Assembly (NCBI RefSeq): GCF_000226115.1
Contig: NC_016457.1
Coordinates: 2,480,001-2,544,000, forward strand
DNA length: 64,000 nucleotides
Direction of reading: 5' to 3'
Origin: Thermothielavioides terrestris NRRL 8126
Taxonomy: Eukaryota > Ascomycota > Sordariomycetes > Sordariales > Chaetomiaceae
Shown: in pieces, positions 11,356 to 21,819 of the stretch
Layout of the letters: each line of letters starts with the position of its first letter
How positions within the stretch are numbered: the first letter of the stretch is position 1
Notes under the pieces: model-generated
Told to the model about the DNA's origin: nothing
Databases searched by the model: none
What the model saw: only the letters and a program-made list of their open reading frames with translations
Program-made: the position numbers and the translations under genes

Positions 11356-12316
11356 ATGACCGATCGGCGAGATGGTCATTTCCGCCGTGGAGGCGATAGA
11401 TCCTACATCGGCGACAGAGACAGGCGGCGCGATCGAGAACGAGGCGCAGGCGGCAGGGACCGTGACGGCGACAGCGACAGACATCATGACCGGGCCCGCG
11501 ACCATGGCAGGGACAGGGACAGGGACAAAGACCACCGGCGGTACCGCTCACGCTCCAGAGACCGAGGGGACCGCCGGCGCTCTCGGTCTCCCGGGCGCGA
11601 CAGGGGTTACGATCGGCGCGGCGGCGAGAGAGATGGGGCCCATCGACGGCGGGAAGATGACCGAGCAGTGCCTCAACGGGATCGCGGAGACAGGAGCATA
11701 AGAGACGAGTGGGAGCGACCGGAGCGAGGTATTCCCGCCGGATCTCTTGTCATTGGCTTCCAGTGCTGACATTTGCGATGCGCTAGACAAGCCCAGCCGC
11801 GAGAGGGACAGAGACAGAGATGCTCGTACGGCGACAGAGTCACCCCGCCGCTCAGCCAGCCCCAAGCGTGTGTTTGAGAGGAATGGTGATGAGTTCACAC
11901 AGCTGCCCACGCGCTCAAAACCCAGCAGCACAAATACCCCCACCCCGACAGCGCCCGTGTCATTCAAGGTTAAAGGCCGGGATGGCAGCCACGGACCGGA
12001 ATCACGTCAGCAGCCTACATCAACGCGGGAGAACAGCGAGGAACAAGAGCGCCACTACGAAGATGAGGACCGTCACCAGTCGAGAGGACGGTTCGACGCA
12101 GATCCCATGGATGAAGATGAGGAGGAAGTGGTGGTCGAGGACGACGGCCTGGATGATATGGCGGCTATGATGGGCTTTGGAGGCTTCGGATCGACGAAGG
12201 GCAAGAAGGTGCTAGGGAACAACGTGGGTGCGGCAAGGAAGGAGAAGAAGACGGTGTACCGCCAGTACATGAACCGTATTGGTGGGTTCAACAGGCCGCT
12301 TAGTCCGACGAGGTAA
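11356..12316 (+). CDS. U4/U6.U5 tri-snRNP 27 kDa protein (SNRNP27) homologue
   Basis: Exons 11356-11728 and 11787-12316, 300 residues. SNRNP27 is a tri-snRNP component that helps activate the spliceosome and influences 5' splice-site choice. The N-terminal half is an RD/RS-type arginine-rich region (repeated [26 protein letters not shown]). The diagnostic block is at the C-terminus: [20 protein letters not shown], then [24 protein letters not shown] at the very end. The 58-base intron (GTATTC...GCTAG) is in phase 1. The protein is longer than the human one (155 residues) because of the extended RD region and a disordered linker. The antisense strand is open for long stretches owing to the Arg-rich composition; those ORFs are shadows. 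Confidence 0.93.
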
Positions 12317-12856
12317 TGAGGCGCCGTGGCCAAAACGGGGAGCGAGATGTGCATTGTTGGTGTCGATACCCATGTAGACTACGGAATACATACTTGCGAA
12401 ACAGCACGAGGGGTTCCAATCTCGGGACTGCCTTTCGTTCAAGCTATGGACGGTCTGTGAGGCTTGAACCGTCCGCAAGAGAGACTATTAAACTGTACGC
12501 AAACAGCGCACAACCATCGTAGGCCGCGTTTTATCTCTCTCAGTTTCCTGTTTACATAGCAGTCTTCGGCTCAAGACGGGACACAATGGGCGAGTCGATA
12601 AGGGTTAGGGTTGAGAGGATGAACATCCATACATTTCACGTTCAACTCTATTCCGTACACAGTATTCCGTATTTTCATTGCACACCACATGCACCTTGAT
12701 GGCCCGCGCAGATTTTCAATTTCTGGGTTGCAAAACTACGCGCACTCAACCCAGCTGAACAAGCTGAGAGCCTTCCAAGCAGCGCATCTAAAAATTCGAA
12801 TTTGGCCACTCTCCTTACTTTACGACGCATCGCGCCCACATTGCTCCGCTGCCAAC
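12317..12856. other. Intergenic
   Basis: 3' UTR of the SNRNP27-like gene and promoter of the SMAP-domain gene. A short telomere-like run GGGTTAGGGTTG occurs near 12602. No gene is seen. Confidence 0.45.
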
Positions 12857-14029
12857 ATGGGGGAAAAGGACAAGAAGAAGGAAAAGAAACCCAAAAAAGA
12901 AGCGGCTGCTATGCTTGCAGGCGCTACAGGCGTGAACATGGAGAAGAAGTCCAAAAAGGATGAGGCCAGCCAGCCTGGTGTTCGAGAGACTGAGGCTCCC
13001 GCAGCCGTCAAATCCGGTGAGCAGCCGAAAATCGACGACAAGAAAGTCAAGAAGGAGAAGAGGAAAGACGGCAAGCGGAAGCGGGAAGTCGCTGATGCAC
13101 CGGTTGACGCTAAATCCTTGGCTGAGACGAATGTCGACCGGGCGAACGGAGCTGAGGGAGGTGAGCCTCCGAAGAAGAAGCATAAGGACGCCATGGCCGA
13201 GGATAGCAAGGAGCCCGAAGTGAAAAACCAAGAGAAGGAGGATAAGAAGGGCAAGAAGAGAAAGAGGCACCAGGGGGAGGATGAGCAGGTTCCCACCGTC
13301 AAGCGCGGCATGGAGCAGGCAGTTGCTGCAACAACGGATGAGACGATGAAGGACGGCGACGAGAAGGAGGAGAGGAGGAAGGAGAAAAAGAAGAAAAAGA
13401 AGAAGGAAAAGAAGAAAGGAAGCGAGTCCGAGAAACGTGCACCGGCTGGGGCAACGGAAGCGGGACCTGAAGATTCTCCCCAGGAGGAAGAAAAGCCCGG
13501 GAAGGAAGAGAAGAAGAAGAAGAAGAAGCACAAGAGGCAGGACGAGGACGGGAATTTGAAAATGCTCGACGCGGCTGCTGCTGGTTCGACAAACGAGCAG
13601 GCTAGGCCAGGCAAGGCGGAGGAGAAGGCGGATCTGGAGGAGGCGAAGACGGAGAAAAAAGAGAAAAAGCACAAGAAGGATAAAAAGGACAAGAAGGACA
13701 AGCTTGAGAAGAGCAAAACTGCGGAGACCTCGGAGGGGACCCCGAAGCAGGCAGCACCCTCTGCCGCTGCCGCAACCGGCGCCGACCTCATGGAGCGGTG
13801 GAATGTCCAAGGGCTCGACGGCGGCGCCAAACGCCAAGACAAATTCATGCGGCTGCTAGGTGGAAAGAAACATGGCACCGCTGCTCCTGCCGCGGGTGGC
13901 GAACCCAAGGAGGGTTCTCGCAAGCGGTTCGACATTGGCCAGGTCTCCCAGGAGCTTGAGAAGCAGTTCGACGCCGGCATCCGGATGAAGTTCGGCGGTG
14001 GCGGCCAGCGCCGAGGACTCGGCGCGTGA
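12857..14029 (+). CDS. Lysine-rich nuclear/nucleolar protein with C-terminal SMAP-like domain
   Basis: Single exon, 390 residues from the Met at 12857 (MGEKDKKKEKKPKKE); an in-frame Met at 12689 is less likely because the sequence between looks untranslated. About three quarters is Lys/Glu-rich low complexity with many KKEKK and KKKKHK runs, typical of nucleolar proteins. The C-terminal region is ordered and conserved: DLMERWNVQGLDGGAKRQDK, FMRLLGGKK, then RKRFDIGQVSQELEKQFDAG and IRMKFGGGGQRRGLG, matching the small acidic protein-like (SMAP) domain of KNOP1-type proteins. This suggests a role in nucleolar or ribosome-related processes, but the exact function is unknown. Long antisense ORFs across the gene come from the AAG/GAG bias. 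Confidence 0.85.
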   Translation: MGEKDKKKEKKPKKEAAAMLAGATGVNMEKKSKKDEASQPGVRETEAPAAVKSGEQPKIDDKKVKKEKRKDGKRKREVADAPVDAKSLAETNVDRANGAEGGEPPKKKHKDAMAEDSKEPEVKNQEKEDKKGKKRKRHQGEDEQVPTVKRGMEQAVAATTDETMKDGDEKEERRKEKKKKKKKEKKKGSESEKRAPAGATEAGPEDSPQEEEKPGKEEKKKKKKHKRQDEDGNLKMLDAAAAGSTNEQARPGKAEEKADLEEAKTEKKEKKHKKDKKDKKDKLEKSKTAETSEGTPKQAAPSAAAATGADLMERWNVQGLDGGAKRQDKFMRLLGGKKHGTAAPAAGGEPKEGSRKRFDIGQVSQELEKQFDAGIRMKFGGGGQRRGLGA

Positions 14030-14421
14030 TGGGAACACCTCGTGTGTCTTTCAAGCTCCCGCAGCTACATGTATATCCGCTGGGCGATATCGAACAAGGT
14101 TGAGATACAACTTCAGATCGCCGCCACCCTCTGCGGTCTTCTGGCAAAACAGAGCTGGTATACGCGCGCAAAATTCGACCCTTGATTCTGGAAACAAAGC
14201 TGGAAATATGCAATGATACATGTTGCGTTCAACCGCGATTAAGCGACTTCGAATCCGCACCGGTCTCCGGCTGACGGGCTCCTCCCTCCTGGATGTTTCC
14301 CCAGGCCACGCGTCCCCTGCCGGCGCGTCTAACACCTAGCGCAATACTTTTGTGTATCCTCCCAGTCCATTTAACCGTGTCTCAAGGCAAAACACTTTCT
14401 TCTCCGCGTCCGAGAACCAAA
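14030..14421. other. Convergent spacer
   Basis: The 3' ends of the SMAP gene (+) and the RAMP4-like gene (-) converge. Nothing else is seen. Confidence 0.45.
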
Positions 14422-14748
14422 TCACCGAAGGAAGATGCGCGAGATGACTTCGAAGATCAGACCGCCAATGACGGCGAAACCGAGGAGGGCTGGAATCGGC
14501 ACGGTCAGCAGCGAACCCATAACACGAGACTGGCGGGGCGGCAATATATTCGTACCGACCCAGACGGGGGAGATGGGCGACTTGGGCACAGTCTTATTCC
14601 GCTTCTTGAGCTGCTCCTCCGACTTGCCCATGCGCGCCTCCTGCTCCTTGGCGAACTTGAGGTTCGCCCTCCTCTGCTGCGGTGTTTGGGCCTGCCGCAA
14701 CAGGTTAGCAGGTGCTCTCTAACGGAGCGGCCATGACACCCGTACCAT
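14422..14748 (-). CDS. RAMP4/SERP1-like (Ysy6) ER stress-associated membrane protein
   Basis: Exons 14748-14746, 14691-14556 and 14489-14422, 68 residues, the expected size of the family (human SERP1 66). RAMP4 proteins are tail-anchored in the ER at the Sec61 translocon and protect nascent membrane proteins under stress. The start is AQTPQQRRANLKFAKEQEAR after Met, then GKSEEQLKKRNKTVPKSPIS, then one membrane segment, ALLGFAVIGGLIFEVISRIF. The first coding exon is only the ATG: GTACGG follows it directly and a 54-base intron with CTGCTAAC and CAG joins it to GCC CAA. The second intron (66 bases, GTACGA...CCAG) is needed to reach the membrane segment without an insertion of non-family sequence. 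It is divergent from the mitochondrial protein gene. Confidence 0.9.
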
Positions 14749-15441
14749 TGTGCAGTTGTGTGCTGTATTAGGGACACGGATGGAACTGAATGTCTCGGTC
14801 TCGCAGGAGGCAGCTAGGGAGGTCAACCGTGAAGGCCGTCTTTGTGACGCCGAAAGGCCGGCGTATGGTCGGGGACGAGGACGAATTGACTGCGCTTCCG
14901 TTCAAACTTTCGCCAAAAATGAAGAGTCCGGTTGTGTTGCGCGAGGTCAAGCTCCAACTTGGAAGTTCAAGTTCAAGTTCTTGATCCTCTGCCTCTGTCC
15001 AGGCCAGCACGGCGTTCGAGTTGGGGGATTGATGGGCTGGCTGGACCCACCGTTTCCAAAAGGCCAGATTCCGCCCCAGCGTCGAGCGAATGAAAGTCAT
15101 CCATCCCCCCGCAGGACCCTGGACTCCTTGAAGCTGATGTGGGTCGCGTGCTCTTTGCGGCAACCGGCAAGCTAACGTTACCGGCAAGCGTATTCCGCCG
15201 TTGCAAGGGTGCCACGGGGAATGAGCGGGCCCCTTGAAATCCAATCAGAGCGTGCAGTGGAAGCCGCAGATCGTCGAGCTTGGCGTCGCGTTCCATCGAC
15301 GTTGAGCCAGCTTCATCGCCTCTTGTTGAAGTTCTGACTTGCCTTCACGCACAGAGGCCGTCACAATCAGGGGATTTAGTTTCGGATTACACCCCCAAAT
15401 TTTGCAAGAAAACGGAAACCGAAGTCGCTCACAAACACGCC
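14749..15441. other. Divergent promoter region
   Basis: Lies between the RAMP4-like gene (-) and the mitochondrial protein gene (+). ORFs of up to 158 codons run antisense to each other without family features, so I treat the stretch as non-coding. Confidence 0.45.
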
Positions 15442-16108
15442 ATGTCCCGGCCACTCAGAACCGCTCTTCCAAGGCCGTTGTCCCTCTCACTCGCACCATC
15501 CCGTCGTTTCATCCCCCTCGCCCAAGTCAGACGATACTCTTCCCACCAACAACAACAACCGCCATCAGCAACCGTAACGAGCCCCTCAACCTCTTTCCTT
15601 CCACTCTAAAGTCTTTTCTCCTCACTCGCGCAGACTAACCAAACCCTCGCCTACCAACTCGCCTCTAGGGCGCCTTCTACAAAACCTTCACCCGCCCCGT
15701 CGCCAAGTGCGCGCTGCTGGCCGTGCTGGTGTACCAGCTGGTGTACTTTGGCTGGTCCAAGCTGGAGGCGGACGAGATCAAGCAGGAGCGGCAGGGTGAG
15801 TGAAACAGCACCAATATCTGTCCAAGGCTCAGCTTCGATCTGGATCGCGAACGGAACGGGCTGCAAGAAAGCTAGCTAGCAGCGAGGAATGGGAGTGCAG
15901 CGCTTCATTGATTGATCCGCTTGGCTGGTTGCGTTGCTTACGCCGGCGTTCATTTCTAGCTGAGATTGTCAAGCTTGAGGCGCAAGTCCGGGCCTTGCAG
16001 GCTGCGAGGGAGGCGGAGGAGGCTGCTGCTGCTGCTGCTGCGAGCGCGGCTGGCGATGGTCGGGGGGAGGCGAAGGGGAGCGGGTGGTCGTGGTGGCGAT
16101 GGAAGTAG
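15442..16108 (+). CDS. Small mitochondrial inner-membrane protein, function unknown
   Basis: Exons 15442-15573, 15669-15795 and 15960-16108, 135 residues. The first 35 residues are a typical mitochondrial presequence rich in Arg, Ser and Leu without acidic residues (MSRPLRTALPRPLSLSLAPS, RRFIPLAQVRRYSS). Next come GAFYKTFTRPVAKCALLA and a membrane segment, VLVYQLVYFGW, followed by SKLEADEIKQERQAEIVKLE and a coiled coil rich in Ala and Glu. The tail ends in GWSWWRWK. The layout (presequence, one membrane span, coiled coil) resembles assembly factors of the F1Fo-ATP synthase such as the INA complex, but I cannot confirm this. Introns of 95 bases (branch GACTAAC) and 164 bases are in phase. Reading without splicing gives stops after 55 residues. 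Confidence 0.78.
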
Positions 16109-16630
16109 GGTGGTCGGTGAACGGAGAGTGGGGTAGCGTCGATGAGGAACAGGTGGCTGGTGGTTTGGAGTTGTGTCGTTATACCAGCCGCCGGGCGGCA
16201 AGGGAGTGATGACCGAGTGGATGGGCAGCTCGAAGGAGAGAGATCGTTGGACTCGGACTACGGAGCTGACCAGTCCCGGCGTGATCGGGATGATATATGT
16301 GCGACGCTAAGCGCATGGATTTGAACGCTGTTCAATGTAGTGCTACATTTGTACAAACACAGCAACGGGGGTTTCAGGTCACAACTCCTCCCACACTCCG
16401 CGAGATCAGTGCGCCCGGGGAAAAGTATGTACATCCGCCGCATTCCCATACCATTACATGTAACGCCTCCGCTGGACACCCAGTTCGCAACTAAAAGCTC
16501 TAGGAAATCTACTGTATCTTTGAATCCCGACCCACAGCCTCAACGCCAGCCAAACCGGTCCCAAGTGCCGCCCGCCTATCCATTATCCATGAAATTTCAT
16601 TAACACTCAACAGCCCGAACTGCCCCTGAC
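16109..16630. other. Convergent spacer
   Basis: Lies between the mitochondrial protein gene (+) and mid1 (-). No gene is seen; it should hold both 3' UTRs. Confidence 0.45.
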
Positions 16631-18591
16631 TCAGAACCCCAAAATCCCCGCAACTACCGCCCCAACAAGCAACCCCCAGCTCACGATTGCTTTTGCACCA
16701 GCTGAAGGGAAGTGCGCCGAGCCGGGGAAGTTACACGTCAGCCCGCTCGAGGGATCGTGCCTCGCATAGTTCCCCTGATACCCAATCTGATTCGGCAGCG
16801 GACAGCCAAACCCCAGTTTCGCCGGGCAGTTCTGCACCAGCTTATAGCAGAGGTCGTCGCACGGCAGCACCTCCCTGTATGGCCCGGGGCTGATGACCTG
16901 GTCGATGAGCGGGTTGCGGCTCGAGTTGAAGCTGGTGGTGTTGGGCAGGCTGGCCAGCGTGGCGGCATCCAACATCTGGCCGTTGGGGAAGGGCTGGCTG
17001 ATGGCGCGCGGCTGCAGGTAGCTCGCGTTGTTGGAGAAGTCCTCACACCGCGGAATGGTCACGGAGCACAGCCAGTCCTTGTACGCGGCGGCGCAGTCGG
17101 TGCAGTTGCGCGCGAGCGAGTAACGTTGGCTGGAGGGCGCCTCGCACTGGATCTGGGCGAGCGACTTATTGAAATTGCTGTACATGCCCGCGGCGAACGT
17201 GTCATAGAAGTTGGCAAGCTTTGTCGCGTTGCCGAAGCTGGGATTGCTCGGGACCGAGTATGCGACTTGGTCGCAGAAGGCGAGGTCAACGATCAAGGCG
17301 CAGTTGCCGTGGTCTGGCAAAACGGTGAGTAATAAGCGGAGCAGCGGGCGGAATGGCATGGCGCGGAGGTCTCACCTGACTTCGTGCTGAAGTTGGTCGG
17401 TTTGAAGACTTCGGTTCCCCCTGCGGCTGTGGTCTGTCTTTTGGTCGACGCGCTGCCGTCCTTCGCTAGGATGCCAATATACTGGGAGCTCGAGTTGAGC
17501 CCGCTGAAAAAGAACTGCTGCTTCGGAAAATTTCCTTGGCCTCTTCTTGTCATGCTCGTCTTGACAAGGTCCGTTCGCCGTCCGTCCTTGATAGCGGCGA
17601 TCTGCGCATAGTTTTGAAGCCCACAAAACGAATATTTGAGTCCGTTGATGGCGCGATCCTGCGTGTTGTGCGCGAACAGCACGTACGGCTCCGTGCTCAT
17701 GATCTGCGCGATCACAGTCGGGTCTGAGCTGTTGGTCAGGTCGTGTGTGATCAACAGCGCGCCTTGCGAATCGCTGTCAACCCAGATCAGGTCCGCATTG
17801 TCTTGGCTATCATAGCTGTAGTAATAGTTGTCGACCGAGCCTGCCACTCTGACGTTGTATACCCCGGAGAACTCTTGCGACACATTCGGGGCGTGAACAC
17901 CGATGTACACCTCACTGTTCGAAGTGAGGCTGTACATTACGGCACCCTCTTCGAATGCAATCACCCTCTGGGAGGCCGGGTCTGCGAGTGGACCGGGGGA
18001 TTGGTTTTGTTTCGATGTCGAGACGAAAAGAGTAAGTTGAGGAGGATCGGACGTCGTTTTGGATGGATCAACCGGCTGTGGCTGCTGGCAGGTGTTCGCC
18101 GATATGTATACTGTTCGCGATGCTTGTCGCCTTGTTAGGTCTCGCTCCTCATCCTCCTGATGCTCGCCAGCGCCAGCGCCAGCGTCCCGCCCCTCGGAGG
18201 CATTGCGGTCGTCCCTGAGCTCCAACCGGTCCTTCTCCGCAGCGCGCCCGGATACCCCAGGCAATGCAAACACGAAAACCTGCGTCGTGCCATTATCGAC
18301 GTTCATGGACATCGGCTCATTGTTGGTGAGCGACGTCACGCCTGCTGGCGCTCGGCCGATGATGCTCCGATCGAAGGGAGCGAACTCGGGCTCGTACGTC
18401 GGATCGACTAAGCTGCGCGTCGGCGGGTTCGATGAGTCGAAGCCATCGAGATCGAGAACGAGGGGGATTGGTGGCGTGAGCTCGGCCGCAAGCGCGAAGT
18501 TCGGCGGAAACAGGAAAAGGTAGAGCAGCAGGAGCAGGCACGAGGCGACCAGCGACGCCGCAAGCCGCGACTGCAAAGGGCTGAGCTGCAT
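16631..18591 (-). CDS. mid1: Stretch-activated calcium channel subunit Mid1
   Basis: Exons 18591-17376 and 17313-16631 (intron 62 bases, GTGAGA...CCAG), 632 residues. Mid1 works with the Cch1 channel in the plasma membrane for calcium uptake during stress, mating and tip growth. From the Met at 18591 the N-terminus is a signal peptide (SLVASCLLLLLYLFLFPP, cleavage near FALAA); the Met at 18651 would put 20 basic residues in front of it. The extracellular middle has many N-glycosylation sites (for example NVSQ, NSSD, NATK). The C-terminal third is the Cys-rich Mid1 region: CALIVDLAFCDQVAYSVP, NCTDCAAAYKDWLC, LPCDDLCYKLVQNCPAKLGF. It ends in a hydrophobic tail (AIVSWGLLVGAVVAGILGF) after small residues, which looks like a membrane or GPI-type signal. 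Confidence 0.94.
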
Positions 18592-19599
18592 CGCGAGGAT
18601 AGAAGCCCGGTGCGGGGGAAGCTTGGATCGCAGTCGTCGATGCGCGGGCAAACAACTTTCGGGTGCACTTAAGTGAGCGAGATTTCCTCCTCCGACTGTG
18701 TCTCGTCCTGTCCCTCTCGATCGCCTCAGCCGCCAAGGCCCCTGTCGCTGTCCCTGACAGTCTGGGAGGCCGCCCGAAACTCAGGGCACCATGGTCTTGC
18801 GCACTCGCCCTTCTATCCTCCAGGACTCGACCGGTTGCTGGGCGGGCTCTGCGTTTACACCTGGTCTTGAGGAATCGCTGCAGGTGGGATTTCCCAACGT
18901 TGTTGCGTCGAGGTGCGGAAGCAACAGCGAATCGTGCAGCAGCCGTGTTCCGGATCAGCAAGGGGTGTCTTGGTCCCTGGTGGCTGCTTGAGAATAACCA
19001 GTGGGGCGGCTCGAAATCCTGCCAAGCCTGCATGGGTAGGGCGCCATCCGCTCAGCTCAAGCCACGCAGGCAATGGTCGCTAACACGCGATCTCCGGAAT
19101 ACAAGATACTCAGAACACATCCCTCAAGAAGCTCATGCCGGCAGACGGAAAGCTTCTGGTCACTGCACATCTGCGACGAGGTATGCAACTATCGCACACT
19201 GAGAAACTCATAGTACTCATAGTACCTGCTTCCGCCTTCCCAACCACCGAACATCGCGACCAACATCCGTGGCGAGACCCCCGTAAGAAAACCACCATTC
19301 TACCGACTACAAGGAAATCGGCATGTCCCAGGAAAAGCCCCAAAGAAAAGCTATACCAGTATACATCCGCCAGGGACCTCAGAGTAAGGGAAACCACGTC
19401 GATCCTGTGGCACTGTTGTCTCCATAGCAGCCGTACGGCTCCCCTGCGTTATCATCGTTCATATCCAACGTCGAAAGGGATACCAGCATCACGCGTGCGA
19501 TCTACGGCCGTCTGTTGTCCTCACGGGACCGAATTGGATGCCTGTGCACGTTGTAGTTTGACCGAGGGATGCCGGTAGCGGAGGACGCCCGAGAATGGA
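18592..19599. other. Intergenic, no gene seen
   Basis: Contains the mid1 promoter and 5' UTR (right of 18591) and the yop1 3' UTR. A plus-strand ORF at 18663-19202 begins with a signal-like stretch (LCLVLSLSIASAAKAP), but nothing else supports it. Confidence 0.4.
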
Positions 19600-20348
19600 T
19601 TACTCGGTGTGGACAGCATCGGCCTTCGCGCGCAGGCCGCTGGCAGTGGAGCCAGACTTGTGGAAGTAGCGGCCAAAGGCCGGGGCCAAGAAAGAGCGGA
19701 AGACAATGTCGGCACCGCTGAAGAGGCGTCAGCTTATCCAAGCGGAAGAGAACGGATGCAGAACCACTTACCGGAAAGCGGGGAGAGACAGCCACAAGAG
19801 GAAGACAAACTTGAAGGTATAATAGAACGGGAACCAGTAGACGACGCTAACGAGGCTCTCGACAACACTAGCATGCGGTTAGCTTGCGCCATGGCGCCGG
19901 CGGCAGAGCGTACGTACGTGAAGAACGCGAAAACGACCCAGTACTATGGCATCCATTAGCATTGCATTGCGCCCGGCCGTAGAGGAGCGGCTCGACGACT
20001 TACGGTCAGCCACTGCGTGTCATCCGACTTGGTCGCCGTAAAGAGCGCACCAAGAGAGTAGTATCCGGGGATAACGAAACCCGCAATGTTGGTCAAGAGC
20101 TGACCGCCGAGGTTGAGCAGGATGAGGAAGAAGTAGAGCGCCCCGAGGCCAAGCACAGCATACGCCTTGGGGACGGAGGTCTGCTTCTCAAGGTTGTTGA
20201 GAACAGGGTACTTCGAGAGCTGCAACTCCGTGTTCAGTCAGAATAAAGGCCGGGCCGAGGAGGAGGGAGCCGGATCCGGCTAACCGGGACGCACCTCTTT
20301 GTCGAGCTGGGCGACATAGTGCTGAACGCGGTCCTGCGGGGAAGACAT
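19600..20348 (-). CDS. yop1: ER-shaping protein Yop1 (REEP/DP1/TB2 family)
   Basis: Exons 20348-20295, 20219-20004, 19943-19918, 19867-19772 and 19717-19600, 169 residues, the size of other filamentous-fungal Yop1 proteins. Yop1 inserts hairpins into the ER membrane and curves tubules, together with reticulons and Sey1. The start is SSPQDRVQHYVAQLDKELSK, then YPVLNNLEKQTSVPKAYAVL, hydrophobic hairpins (GLGALYFFLILLNLGGQLLT; YWVVFAFFTVVESLVSVVYW; FPFYYTFKFVFLLWLSLPA), then FRGADIVFRSFLAPAFGRYF. Four introns of 75, 60, 50 and 54 bases are all GT-AG and in phase; one exon has only 26 bases. The six-frame pieces overlap neighbouring frames, so the gene is easily missed without splicing. Confidence 0.95.
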
Positions 20349-20886
20349 GATTGCGGTAGTTCGAAAGCTCGGGTGGCGGCTATGAAGCGACGGCCAGGGG
20401 ATGTCAGCAAAGCCTGGAGATTGATGGAAGTTGGGAGTGTCTCGGAGAGGGCATCCGGCAACCTCGGCGGGGCGATCCGCCAGCTTCTTGAGCTGGAGCT
20501 CTCGGCGGGTGGGCACGCGAGGAAAGACGGGAAAGCTGGCAACAAGCCTTGGAGTCGGGAAAAACTTACGCGGCGAGTCTGAAGCCAGGCGGCAAAGATA
20601 TTCCTCGACAGTCGGATAGTTATGTGGGAGAGCCAAGAATGGAATTTGCTTGAATACGTTACAAAGTTCGGTGTGGGTGGCAGGCGTCGGTGGATGCAGG
20701 GAGGCAATGACGCTTGCTACGTGTGCAAAGCCCCGGTCAAAACCCCCCAATCCCGGCAGGCGCCTGCCCGGTTTTGGAGGAATGGCGTCGCACAGAAAAG
20801 GGTAACAACAAGTTGTGTCACGTGATTAGCAACCAGCCTTAGCGATGAACCCCTGTATGTGCAGAAGTCGTAGAAATGGAATGTGC
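20349..20886. other. yop1 upstream region
   Basis: Holds the yop1 promoter and 5' UTR and the 5' flank of the tRNA gene. The antisense ORFs of about 155 codons here lack family features. Confidence 0.4.
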
Positions 20887-20960
20887 GGTCCGATGGTGTA
20901 GTTGGTTATCACGTCAGTCTAACACACTGAAGGTCTCCAGTTCGAACCTGGATCGGATCA
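20887..20960 (+). tRNA. tRNA-Val (anticodon AAC)
   Basis: The 74 bases fold as a complete cloverleaf without an intron. The acceptor stem GGTCCGA pairs with TCGGATC (one G-T pair) before discriminator A. The anticodon stem TCAGT/ACTGA encloses loop CTAACAC with anticodon AAC. The T arm is TCCAG-TTCGAAC-CTGGA. The internal promoter is intact (B box GTTCGAACC). The terminal CCA is not encoded, as expected for a eukaryotic nuclear tRNA. Confidence 0.97.
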
Positions 20961-20965
20961 GCCAC

Positions 20966-20976
20966 TTTTTTCTTTT
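20966..20976 (+). terminator. RNA polymerase III terminator of tRNA-Val
   Basis: Six T residues at 20966-20971, starting six bases after the tRNA end, followed by C and four more T. This is the usual Pol III stop. Confidence 0.85.
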
Positions 20977-21819
20977 GCGAAATTACCTGAGTCGCTCCTC
21001 GCCCCTGAATCCGCAAACGTAACATGTAGGATGGTGCATGGCTCAAAGAAATAACAATTCGTTCAATCTCTCAGACGATAAAAATTGATCTGGTGATCCG
21101 CAGGCAGGATTCGATCATTACCCGTTCAGCTACGTCTTCCATCTGTATTCCTTGGCTTGGTGTTTCTTAAGCGAAATAATCTCTGTAACGCTCGCATGGA
21201 AAGGACAAAAATCGAGTACGCCAAAGCATGTCGACTCGAATACCACGGAATAACCTGAGTACATAGGTTGGTCCGTGGTTCTAAAGGATATGCTGTGGCA
21301 AAGCATTCAACCATAATCACCCCTGACTCTTGCATCGTGCAAGCTGGCTCGCGGTGGCCAAGAAGTTGTTTTGGTTTAAACAATGATGAGTCTTTGATAA
21401 AGCACGACCGAACTCGGTCAACCAGCAAGACTCCCCAGCTTTTTTCCACGAGTCAAGGAAGTGGGCGAATCACGTTAGACAGAAGCATGGTGGGGCCGGT
21501 TGGAAGCTCATGTGGGGGAGGTTGGCCACCAGATGCGCATTGCCCGGGCACCGCCTCCCGTGTTTGTTGATTTCTTCCTCCTCCTCCCAAGCAAAAATGC
21601 GGAATTGAGCACGCCTGACAGGCAGACAGCGCAACGCCTCGACTCTGTTGCTCCCCTGCTCATGCATCGCAGCGAATCCCTGCAGGTGCCAAATATCTTT
21701 TCGATTATCGTCTTTTAATATTCTTTTCTGTTCTGGTGCAGGCAGTCTTTTCATTGTCGCAAGTGCGGGCCAGCATAGTTGACGTGACGTGTGCTTCTCT
21801 GTTTTGGCCGCCCGTGGCA
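20977..21819. other. Intergenic
   Basis: No gene is seen. The right part is the promoter and long 5' UTR of the RFX gene. It contains no further tRNA. Confidence 0.45.

Noticed and set aside
12602..12613. Telomere-like GGGTTAGGG
   Set aside because: Less than two repeat units; too short to mean an interstitial telomere.
12815..13980. Minus-strand ORFs of 340 and 386 codons across the lysine-rich gene
   Set aside because: They are the complement of AAG/GAG-rich codons and encode only Leu/Ser/Phe low complexity; the plus strand has a conserved SMAP-like end.
18317..19033. Minus-strand ORF of 238 codons overlapping the mid1 start
   Set aside because: Out of frame with mid1 and lacking family features; mid1 has a clear signal peptide at the same place.
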